Shown here piece by piece: positions 11,640 to 19,006 of a stretch of 64,000 nucleotides of DNA. Made by a program: the position numbers and the translations under genes. Each line of letters starts with the position of its first letter. The first letter of the stretch is position 1. Source of the DNA: Brienomyrus brachyistius (Eukaryota; Chordata; Actinopteri; Osteoglossiformes; Mormyridae). The stretch covers positions 33,476-97,475 of the forward strand of contig NW_026042795.1 in assembly GCF_023856365.1 (NCBI RefSeq). The letters run 5' to 3'. The notes under the pieces are model-generated. The model worked only from the letters and a program-made list of their open reading frames with translations. It ran no database searches and was not told the origin of the DNA.

Positions 11640-12960
11640 AAAATGCACTGTATTAAAATTATTTTGTTTATATAACATAAAATTGAACTATAAACATGAA
11701 ATTTAAACCTGTTTATATATTGACAAAATAATAATTCAGAATTTTGAACCCTCATTGAACAAAATTAAACCTAATATGGACAAATGGAAAGCATTGAAAT
11801 TATCCTTATGGGGGGAAGGTTAATGTTACTAAAATGGTTGTGGTGCCTCAAGTTAATTATCTCTCTATGATGCTTCCATTTAATATTCCGGAAAGGATAT
11901 TTGAACAGTACGAGAGTATAGTAAAAGATTTTTGTTGGGAAAGAATAAACCTAGGATTAAAATTACTTCGCCCAGAGACAAGGGAGGTCTAGGATTGCCA
12001 GATGTTAGATTATATAGCATGTCATTTGAAATAGCCAAACTCTACTATCACTGGAAGAATGTGAATTCTGATGTGGACTGGATAGCTATCGAGAGCAATT
12101 TGGCTTCACTATTTCAACCTCTGCACATTCTGTCACAATGGGGGGACAATATAAGAAACACAAACCCGATAATATCTTTTTCGAGAAATATATGGATCAA
12201 AATACATAAGAAGCTTAAAGTATCACATGACATGCAGCCATATTCCTCAATTTGGCACAATCCTCAAATACAAATAGTAAAAAGTATGGAAACAATGGCA
12301 ACCCAAAGGGGTGAAAACTCTCTGGGATTTATTCGTAAATGGGATGTTTATGTCATAATCAGACTTAAAGAGTAAGTATGATGTAGGAGGAGGAGGGAGT
12401 TTTTGGAAGTTTTTGCAACTGAGGCATTGAGTCACGAGTGTTAAAATGCAGAAGATGAATGGTCAAGAATACTTTCTAGAGTGGGGAAATATTTTAGGGA
12501 AGTAAAAGCTAAATTTATTCAGTATAAAATTATACACAGATAGTACTGGACACTAGTTAGACTAAATAGAACTGGACTAATTAATACTGATCAGTGTTGG
12601 AATTTTAGAAGGCAGATGGGGGTTTATTTACACATGCTGTGGCAGTGCTCTCAGGTATATCCATTTTGGGGTAGAGTTCTTGGTCTCCTGGACAAATGGC
12701 TAGGCTTTACTTTACCCCGCAAACCCGACTCTCTCTGCTAGGAGATAGAGTGGAATTGCCAAAGGTGAATAATAAACAGTTTAAGGCTGTGATGGTGGGA
12801 CTCAACTGCCATGAGGGTAATATTAAGGCATTTGAAATCCTCAACAATCCCCAATATAAAGGAATGGACCAATGAGATGATTAAGGCAGCTTCATATGAA
12901 AAAATGTTGGACAGACTAAATGGGAAACGAGGTATAATGAAAATGTGGGAATGTTTCTAG
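11640..12960 (+). pseudogene. L1-like LINE ORF2 C-terminal remnant
   Basis: The frame at 11932..12375 encodes FxWGKNKPRI-like, DKGGLGLPDVRLY and a Trp-rich segment typical of the region after the reverse transcriptase in L1/Tx1 ORF2. Further frameshifted pieces to about 12730 contain the HMLWQCSQVYPFW motif typical of that tail. No RT or endonuclease core remains. The Polinton end lies about 170 bp downstream. The mirrored copy is at 29078..30398. Confidence 0.7.
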
Positions 12961-13134
12961 GGCCATGTTTTTGAAGGATAAATGGCTGGGAGGTTGAACT
13001 AGTGATTGGTCATATTGTTTTATAAATGTGAATGGCTGAAGTGTATTATATGAGAGTGCTGTAACTTTTTGGTTTGAAAAATAAGAAAAATTTGAATTAC
13101 AAAATAAAATGTTCTTAGAAAGTAATTTCATGTA

Positions 13135-14337
13135 AGAGAGAGATGCAATACCGCTTTCGTCAAAATGACAGGTCGGGTCAAAGGTCACGTTCAAAAGTTC
13201 AGTGGGCGGAGCTTATGTTGTAGTGGGTTGAGCTTGGTTGTGTAACTGACGCAATAGCATGTGGATTTAATTATTTATTTAAATATTTTTTTTTGTCTTC
13301 TTCCCCGGGGGTTGGTTGTGTAACTGCTGCAATGGTATTTGTATTTAATTATTTATTTATTATTTTAAATGATTGTGGCTTAGGGGGCATGGGTTGGTTG
13401 TGTTAGTGATGCAATGGTATTTGGATTTAATTATTTATTATTTTAAATGCTTATTTTAAATGTTTATTATTTTAAAATGATATTGAGGAGAGTGCTTATG
13501 AGTGTGTATTATTTTAAAAATGATATTGATGAGAGTGCTTATGAGCGTGTGTTATTTGAATAAGTTATTATTATTATTATTTTGTGGGGCGCGGGCGGGA
13601 GTGAGCGTGGCTGGGTTACCTGATGGAGCGCGAGCGTACGGTGTGCGGTAGCGTGGTAAGGTCCCCGGGCTTCGGAGAATCAGCAAAGGACTTATTCACA
13701 TACTGGTGCGGTAGCGCGGAAAGGTCCGCACGGCTTTGGATAATCCTCGGAGAGAGCGATGCGGGAGAGCTGAGAGGCGTGCTGCTGCGCGAGTCTGAGA
13801 GAAACTGTGAGAGACTGTGGGATAAAATGGTAAAGTTGGAGCAAAGAATGAGAGGAGGAGGTGCAGGGTCTATCGTCCAATAAAAACGCTCGGCGCTAGT
13901 TTTGACCGTGTGTTTTTTCCTCACGCGAGCGTTTGTATCACATCGGCGTATGGCGCCAATTTGTAAAGGTCATAAGTCGAGACATACATCGAGTCTGTCA
14001 ATTTGTCCGCCAGTAAATTCTGCAGGGCCGTGCCACCTGGCCATCGAGGCGCCCCCCTACCCGGCCACGCGGGCCATACATCGAGTCTGACACTTTTGCC
14101 CTCCAGTAAATTCTGTTTAAAGTTTTGTTTTCACATACGTCCCAAATTACAGATAATTTTCTTACACAGGCACGAGTAGCATCATCAAGGCCGTACCACC
14201 TGGTCATACATCAAGTCTGACAATTTGCCCGCCAGTAAATTCTGTTTATAGTTTTGTTTGTCATACATGACCGTGCAGATATGGGGTGACAGAGACAATT
14301 AAATTGTATTACGTCGAGCGGGGGGCCTTTTCCTCCT
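13135..14337 (+). repeat. Polinton left terminal inverted repeat
   Basis: It pairs with 27703..28905 (positions sum to 42040) with no differences noticed by eye, so it is cleaner than the flanking arms. It starts AGAGAGAGAT. Internal substructure: three units of about 78 bp around GGTTGGTTGTGT...TTTAATTATTTATT (13235..13445), two units of about 43 bp around GATATTGA(G/T)GAGAGTGCTTATGAG (13465..13560), two related AAGGTCC...TCGG(A) blocks (13655..13760), and three iterations of CATACATC(G/A)AGTCTG...CAGTAAATTCTG (13980..14245). Short ORFs here look incidental. Confidence 0.92.
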
Positions 14338-14444
14338 CCTAGAGGCATCATCTTCATCCGTACCACGCCCCCACGAGCAGGCCGTGTAGAATATAGGGAG
14401 CTTCGCGCTGCAGGGCCAACTCTATCTTTTCAAAAAATACAGAC

Positions 14445-15083
14445 ATGTCTGGGACTTCCGAAATGAAAGATTCAACCTCACCTTCTAAGACTCAACAGGA
14501 GCAGGAGGCCATTATGCAGCCTCCGGGGGCTCCCAGGAAGATTCATACGGCACGTAGACGGGTACCTATGATGCGACCGTCGGAAGACCCGAGGGCTATC
14601 TGGGAGCTGCCCAACGGGAATAAACTGGTCTGCCTCTTTGACAACGTTGCGGAGGAACTGCGCGTCTTTCAGGTCACCGGAGACGGCCCAGACCCCCCGA
14701 AAGACGACCCGTATCTGGTGACTTTTTCCGAAACGGAATGGGGAAACTTGAAGACTGTCGTTACCCCGATGATGGAGGAGAGCACCGACCCCGACCTTGA
14801 GGTCGAGACTGGAAGAATGGAGATGCACTATAGAGATGCTCGTAAACAGCGTACCACCATTATGAAGTGGGACGTGACCGGGGAGCTGGACAAGAGAATG
14901 GTGAATATATGGCAGTGGCCTAAATGCGACTGTTTTGGCCTGAGAATACCGTTAGTGATTTGGATGCAGATGATTCAAGAAAAGTCTGGTTACTACCAAG
15001 CGATGTTTAAGGAGAGTCGGGGAGATGACAAAACCTACGCCGTAAGGACCCCCCTCACCCCCTCACCCACCGTCGCTATATAA
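14445..15083 (+). CDS. Polinton protein of unknown function, 212 aa
   Basis: The first gene after the left TIR, reading inwards; I do not recognise it. The ATG at 14445 is the first in frame after the TIR. The N-terminal 45 residues are polar and basic (Gln/Glu-rich, then ARRRVPMMR). The middle (about 50-110) alternates hydrophobic and acidic residues (LPNGNKLVCLF, WGNLKTVV) and could be a beta-rich domain. Residues 155-180 are Trp/Cys-rich (WQWPKCDCFG, then a hydrophobic helix). The stop codon lies inside the TATA box of the next gene. Its place in the terminal module with a Cys/His protein and a Bcl-2-like protein suggests an early or host-interaction role, which is inference. Confidence 0.75.
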   Translation: MSGTSEMKDSTSPSKTQQEQEAIMQPPGAPRKIHTARRRVPMMRPSEDPRAIWELPNGNKLVCLFDNVAEELRVFQVTGDGPDPPKDDPYLVTFSETEWGNLKTVVTPMMEESTDPDLEVETGRMEMHYRDARKQRTTIMKWDVTGELDKRMVNIWQWPKCDCFGLRIPLVIWMQMIQEKSGYYQAMFKESRGDDKTYAVRTPLTPSPTVAI

Positions 15084-15084
15084 A
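15077..15084 (+). promoter_or_regulatory. TATA box for the 201-aa gene
   Basis: TATATAAA overlaps the stop codon of the preceding gene and lies 35 nt before the ATG at 15119, implying a leader of only about 10 nt if transcription starts 25-30 nt downstream. Confidence 0.6.
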
Positions 15085-15118
15085 GTGGACTCTGTTACAA
15101 CCCCTTTTCACAAACATC

Positions 15119-15724
15119 ATGGCAGCAGCAGCAGCAGCAGCAAATTATAGCGACGGTGAAAGCGGGGACAATGAGGCTCCAGCAGCAACCCTGACCTCTG
15201 ATCCCGGGGAGCTCCTTCCAACCCCCCCATCATCACCGGCCTCTGATCCTGGAGAGGACCCTCCGACGCCTGAGATCTGCACGCTTCTCTCCAGACCGGC
15301 TCTCTGCCGTGGGATGTTGGCTTGTATTAAGGCTATGATAGTGGGCCTTTTAACCTCAGTCATCAGGAAGCATCAAGAGAGAAACTGCTACGGTTGTGAA
15401 GTGGATCACCCCAGTCAGAGACAACACCCTTGTCTGTTTCCTCCAGGCAGAAATTACTTTTACATACACTTTGACTCTGTGTTGCGTGACCTCTGGACCG
15501 ATCGGCTGACACCCGCCTTGACCCACGTTCTATCGACCCTGGGCATCCGAGCGGCCGCCGGCAGGTTGGAGGGGGCCGTGGAAGCTATCCTGTACGATCT
15601 GCGTGAGGCCCGCAACGGCATGGTGGAAATCACTCGACTGGAACAAGATCTGTTTGAACAGAACCCAGCGTTTAAGCAGATCCTGGAAGAAGAATTTCTG
15701 ACTCGTTGGGAGGCCCGAGACTAA
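15119..15724 (+). CDS. Polinton Cys/His (putative zinc-binding) protein, 201 aa
   Basis: The N-terminus (1-52) is an Ala run followed by an acidic Pro/Ser-rich tract with a repeated SDPGE...TPP motif, probably disordered. A hydrophobic helix lies at 62-82. Then comes the pattern C90-x2-C93-x3-H97-x5-H103-x-C105 (NCYGCEVDHPSQRQHPCLF), a likely zinc site. The C-terminus (112-201) is helical and ends acidic. Related Cys/His motifs occur in small proteins of fish Polintons/adintoviruses, and a link to parvovirus NS3-like or 'oncoid' proteins has been discussed; I recall this without being able to check it. No LxCxE motif is seen. It has its own TATA box and lies 18 nt before the next gene's ATG. 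A role in manipulating the host cell is inference. Confidence 0.75.
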   Translation: MAAAAAAANYSDGESGDNEAPAATLTSDPGELLPTPPSSPASDPGEDPPTPEICTLLSRPALCRGMLACIKAMIVGLLTSVIRKHQERNCYGCEVDHPSQRQHPCLFPPGRNYFYIHFDSVLRDLWTDRLTPALTHVLSTLGIRAAAGRLEGAVEAILYDLREARNGMVEITRLEQDLFEQNPAFKQILEEEFLTRWEARD

Positions 15725-15742
15725 AACAAAAAGCATCTTGTG

Positions 15743-16126
15743 ATGGGGAACGGTATCAGCAGACCCTTACGGCGGTTTATGTTAAATGTTTTTTTAGAAA
15801 AAGTTAGTCCACTATTGTTGCGTGCTATTGATAAAAGTGATTGTCGGGATGATTATGCTTGTTGCTGCTTTCATAGAGTGTTATTTGAGATTTCTCAAGT
15901 CGGAGAAAATTATCAGCGGGGGATGGATTTACTTACTCAACTGATGTCAGAGGGTGAAAGACATTCCCCCGAAAGTCTCATACGCGCTTGTCTATCTTGT
16001 ATTCCTGACAATGAATTTGACTGTAATCACATTTTTGTATTTTACGCTTTAATAGTAGATGTAGTCACCTCTAAATTTCATGATAAGCAGCCTATCGATG
16101 TTAATCAGATGCTTTCTACTCGTTGA
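15743..16126 (+). CDS. Candidate myristoylated Bcl-2-like protein, 127 aa
   Basis: The first ATG in frame (15743) gives MGNGISRPLRR, a match to the N-myristoylation signal MGxxxS followed by basic residues. Residues 50-59 (ISQVGENYQR) fit the BH3 pattern LxxxGD and resemble the MCL1-type VGDxxQR. Residues 89-103 (DNEFDCNHIFVFYAL) fit the BH1 pattern (DGxxNWGRIxxFFxx), with C in place of the usual W and NH in place of GR. The distance from the BH3 Ile to the BH1 Trp-equivalent is 44 residues, close to cellular family members. No BH2 and no C-terminal membrane anchor is present, so the protein is shorter than typical Bcl-2 proteins, and the lipid anchor could replace the tail. The role would be blocking apoptosis at membranes. 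Family assignment is inference from motifs only. Confidence 0.6.
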   Translation: MGNGISRPLRRFMLNVFLEKVSPLLLRAIDKSDCRDDYACCCFHRVLFEISQVGENYQRGMDLLTQLMSEGERHSPESLIRACLSCIPDNEFDCNHIFVFYALIVDVVTSKFHDKQPIDVNQMLSTR

Positions 16127-16280
16127 AAAAGCCACTATATCCACTTTACTGCATGTGACATCGCTAATCTACCTCAACAACTGTCACGGCTGTAACTAAA
16201 TGTATACCTGCATTTTGAAAATGTAACCTTCACAAATTGTATACCAGCTTTTTTAAAATATATCTTTCACTAATTGCAAA

Positions 16281-16286
16281 AATAAA
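16281..16286 (+). terminator. Polyadenylation signal AATAAA
   Basis: AATAAA about 155 nt after the 127-aa gene stop and before the tRNA-like gene; it probably ends the first plus-strand transcription unit. Confidence 0.5.
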
Positions 16287-16347
16287 AAAAAATTAAAACT
16301 TGAATACCGTTGTAATAGTCTTTGTAAAATAACGGGTAAAAATGCTG

Positions 16348-16430
16348 AGCATGTTGGCCGAGTGGTTAAGGCGTTGGACTTAAGATCCAATGGACGTATG
16401 TCCGCGTGGGTTCGATCCCCACCCCAGCTA
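16348..16430 (+). tRNA. tRNA-Leu(UAA)-like gene inside the Polinton
   Basis: D arm, anticodon arm (TTGGA/TCCAA stem, loop CTTAAGA, anticodon TAA at 16381..16383), a long variable arm typical of class II tRNAs and a perfect T arm (GTGGG/CCCAC) are all present. The A box TGGCCGAGTGG and B box GGTTCGATCCC are good. TTTT at 16435 can end Pol III transcription. The acceptor stem AGCATGT/CCCAGCT has three mismatches, so it may be a decayed or unusual tRNA. It resembles vertebrate tRNA-Leu(UAA) through the body. It lies in the gap between the Bcl-2-like and integrase genes. No CCA is encoded. Confidence 0.8.
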
Positions 16431-16554
16431 AACTCTTTTGTAAAATAATAATAATTAAAAAACAAACTACACAATATGGGTTAAATGTAGAAAAAACACA
16501 CAAAATTTCACTGATGTTCACTCAGTCTCTTAACAACCCCCATCCACAGTCAGC

Positions 16555-16561
16555 TATAAAA
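16555..16561 (+). promoter_or_regulatory. TATA box for the integrase gene
   Basis: TATAAAA lies 47 nt before the integrase ATG, with an initiator-like TCAGTG near 16587. Confidence 0.55.
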
Positions 16562-16601
16562 CGCCGCACCCCGCTCTCCCCCCACTCAGTGTGTGAAAAG
16601 C

Positions 16602-17702
16602 ATGTCTGTTGCCAAGACTACAGCTCGCGTCTTGAGCAGTTCGTACTATGACCCCAGCCAACCGGGGTCATACGGAGGTGTCTCCAGACTGCAGAGAGCC
16701 GTGCAGCAAGATACGGGGAAAAAAGTGGCTGCTGATGACATCAGAGACTGGCTGTCTATGCAAGACAGTTATACTTTACATAAACCGGTTAAAAAGAATT
16801 TCCCCAGGAACAGAGTGTTTGTTCCGAGAGCCATGTATCAGTGGCAGGCCGATTTATGCGACATGCAAGGGCTGGCCAAATACAACGAGGGGTTAAAATA
16901 CCTCCTTACGGTGATTGATGTTTTTTCTAAAAAAGCCTACGCGCGTGCTATAAGAAACAAGACTGGGGAAGCTGTAAAGGAGGCCTTTGATTCTATTTTA
17001 ACCGAGGGGGGCGTCCCCCTCAAGCTACAGACGGATGCCGGTAAGGAGTTTTTAAATGGGACTTTTCAGAAACTTTTAAAAACTCATAAAATCACCCATT
17101 TCACTACGGCTAGTGAACTTAAAGCTTCCATCGTAGAGAGATTTAATCGAACGTTAAAAGAGAGGATGTACAGGTACTTTACGGCTAAAAACACCCGGCG
17201 ATATGTGGACGTGTTGGACGATCTAATAAAGGGGTACAACCAGTCATTTCACAGCGCTATTAAAATGAAACCTGCCGAGGTCAGGCCCGATAATGCTCAT
17301 CTAGTATTTGATAATCTATACGGTCCCCTGAAGAAAAAAAGCACACGGCCACGTTTTAAGTTTAACATAGGGGACACTGTGAGAGTCTCCAAGCACAGTC
17401 AGATATTTGACAAAAAGTACGAGCAGACATTTACGGACGAGTACTTTGTCATATGCGAACGTGTACCCAGATCCCCACCGGTATATAAATTGAGGGACGT
17501 GAGCGGTGAAATACTCGAGGGAACATTTTATGAAGCGGAGCTGCAGAAAGTCAAAATATCTCCGAGACGCGCGTTCAAGGTCGAGAAGGTTATAGGCTCA
17601 AAGACCGACAGAAAGGGGAAAAAGTGGATTTTAGTACATTGGCAGGGTTGGCCCTCGAGGTTCGATTCGTGGATACCGCGGTCGGACTTGATACAGGTTT
17701 AA
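16602..17702 (+). CDS. Polinton rve-family integrase with chromodomain
   Basis: A retroviral-type integrase of 366 aa that joins element ends to chromosomal DNA in the nucleus. The start is set at the ATG at 16602. An N-terminal helical region (1-60) is followed by the DDE core at about 75-230: D84 in QADLCD, D145 in QTDAGKEF and E179 in SIVERFNRTLK, all intact. An SH3-like basic segment spans about 250-290. The C-terminal 45 residues (FKVEKVIGS, then WILVHWQGW and SWIP) form a chromodomain, as in many Polintons and chromoviruses, which can steer integration to marked chromatin. Length is normal and no breaks are seen. A degraded relative lies at 49365..49548. Confidence 0.95.
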   Translation: MSVAKTTARVLSSSYYDPSQPGSYGGVSRLQRAVQQDTGKKVAADDIRDWLSMQDSYTLHKPVKKNFPRNRVFVPRAMYQWQADLCDMQGLAKYNEGLKYLLTVIDVFSKKAYARAIRNKTGEAVKEAFDSILTEGGVPLKLQTDAGKEFLNGTFQKLLKTHKITHFTTASELKASIVERFNRTLKERMYRYFTAKNTRRYVDVLDDLIKGYNQSFHSAIKMKPAEVRPDNAHLVFDNLYGPLKKKSTRPRFKFNIGDTVRVSKHSQIFDKKYEQTFTDEYFVICERVPRSPPVYKLRDVSGEILEGTFYEAELQKVKISPRRAFKVEKVIGSKTDRKGKKWILVHWQGWPSRFDSWIPRSDLIQV

Positions 17703-17739
17703 TTTTTTAAAAAAGAGAAAAAAAAGAAAAAAAAAGAAA

Positions 17740-18526
17740 ATGGACGCCCGCCCCTCTTTTTACCTCACGCTACCGTCAAACTCTTGTCTCTCCATCTTCC
17801 CCGATAACCAGAGTTCGGATTACACCGTGATGCTCTCGCGACCTATAGAGCTACGGGGGCCTTACGAAGTAGCTCTGGCTGAAATCATGTATTGTTACAC
17901 GTGGCGAAATGTTACACACCCGGATAATACTTTTGAATTGCGGGATACGGAGGCGGAGGCAAAGGAGAGAGGCCGATCCTTTAGTGGACCTACCTTACCT
18001 TTTTCCTCGGAAAATTAAAGTGGGCTATTATGAATCTCTGAAACAGATTGTGACAGAAATCAACGCTACGTTAAAAAAATTAGGTACCGAAGTTTCCTTC
18101 TCATACAGCGAGATTACACGAAGGGTTAATATGACGGGAAACCATAAATACAAGATCCAATTTAAACCTACTCTGGCCTACATGCTGGGCTTTGAGCCGG
18201 GTCAGTGGTATAACCTAGGAGGAGGTAGCGGGTCGACCTCACCCTACCCGGGCGACATTCACGCGGGATTCTACAATATGTACGTCTACTGTAACATCGT
18301 GGAACCGCAGCACGTGGGGGAATTTGTAGTCCCGCTCCTCAGAACCGTTAAAATAGACGGTGCGTTCGGCGACGTAGTCACTTTGCCGTTCCACAAGCTG
18401 CAGTACGTACCGGTGAACAAGCAGAGCCTACAGAATTTGCATATCGAGATAAAGAACGATCAGAATACTCTGATTAATTTCTCCTACGGAAAAACGATCG
18501 TCAAGCTACACTTTCGCCCCGTTTAA
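17740..18526 (+). pseudogene. Penton-like minor capsid protein gene, frameshifted
   Basis: Two overlapping frames together have the size and position of the Polinton minor capsid (penton, single jelly-roll) protein, directly upstream of the core and major capsid genes. The first frame (17740..18018) starts MDARPSFYLTLPSN and contains the usual YEVALAEI strand. The second (open from 17909 to 18526) carries the rest, including YMLGFEPGQWY and a C-terminal LHFRPV. The reading passes from frame 1 to frame 2 somewhere near 17950..17975, consistent with a one-base insertion. It could be a real inactivation or a sequencing error. The ATG follows an A-rich leader (17706..17739). Confidence 0.8.
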
Positions 18527-18541
18527 AAAAAAAAGAAAACA

Positions 18542-19006
18542 ATGGCTTACCACAATCCACAGAGATTTATTACGTATTACACCAGTCAGGCGGGACATGG
18601 GCTCCCCGGTTTTGCGGGGAGCCCCGTGATGTACGGGCGTGGGTTGGGGTCCATGCTCAGTAGGGCTTTTAGATTTGTTTTACCCTTTCTTAAGCGTGGG
18701 GTCGACATAGCGAAACCTCATTTGAAATCGGCGGTCAAAGGAATAGGTTCGGATCTCGCCAGCTCTGTAGTCAGCGGCCGTTTTACAAACACAGCTGACC
18801 CCAAGCAGGAAGGGTCGGGTCTGCTATTCCTGTCTCGGAGGAGGAGGGGGAGTAGAACGAGAGCCCTTCAGGAAAGTCGTAAAAAAAAAAAAAACCTGGC
18901 AGAGTCGTCAGGATTCCCAAGTCTCGACCAGCTAAGAGAAACAAGAAACCCCCCGGGGACATATTTTAAGAGAGAGAAAACGCAGCGTAAACAAGAATGG
19001 CTCTAG
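18542..19006 (+). CDS. Basic core/pX-like virion protein, frame change in poly-A run
   Basis: The N-terminal 90 residues match the layout of the Polinton/adintovirus core protein: a Gly-rich GLPGFAGSPVMYGRGLG segment, then an amphipathic hydrophobic and basic helix pair (FRFVLPFLKRGVDIAKPHL). It probably binds DNA or membranes in the virion, like adenovirus pX/pVI (inference). A run of 14 A (18878..18891) follows SRKKKK. After it, the continuing frame looks non-native and ends at 19006, overlapping the capsid gene by 10 nt. Another frame from the same run stays Arg/Lys/Pro-rich and stops at 18969 with a GDIF ending, which is the better family fit. Either an A-run indel or transcriptional slippage is involved. 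Confidence 0.7.
   Translation: MAYHNPQRFITYYTSQAGHGLPGFAGSPVMYGRGLGSMLSRAFRFVLPFLKRGVDIAKPHLKSAVKGIGSDLASSVVSGRFTNTADPKQEGSGLLFLSRRRRGSRTRALQESRKKKKNLAESSGFPSLDQLRETRNPPGTYFKREKTQRKQEWL

Larger units (their letters stand above)
1..13134. repeat. Left arm of giant inverted repeat (palindrome)
   Basis: This stretch is the reverse complement of 28906..41983, the two positions summing to between about 41984 and 42040. The match continues without a break into the Polinton TIR and is cut by the window start, so the true outer end is unseen. Differences between arms: a 35-bp segment at 5234..5268 present only here, a 12-bp segment present only in the other arm near 31404..31415, about 11 extra bases near 11366, length changes in simple repeats near 1270, 5602 and 11000, and scattered SNPs. 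Contents are dispersed repeats and two short ORFs, listed separately. Stretches 1..800, 3320..5600, 6680..7310, 8255..10016 and 11220..11640 hold nothing I recognise. Confidence 0.95.

Noticed and set aside
13616..13924. Open frames in the TIR (and their mirror at 28116..28424).
   Set aside because: They overlap on both strands, lie in iterated sequence and encode nothing recognisable.
16253..16474. Minus-strand frame across the tRNA-like gene.
   Set aside because: It is a by-product of the tRNA sequence and AT-rich flanks.
16593..16601. GTG start three codons upstream of the integrase ATG.
   Set aside because: Non-ATG initiation has no support here; the ATG at 16602 follows a good TATA box. 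The same reasoning moved the starts of the 127-aa and ATPase genes to 15743 and 22858.
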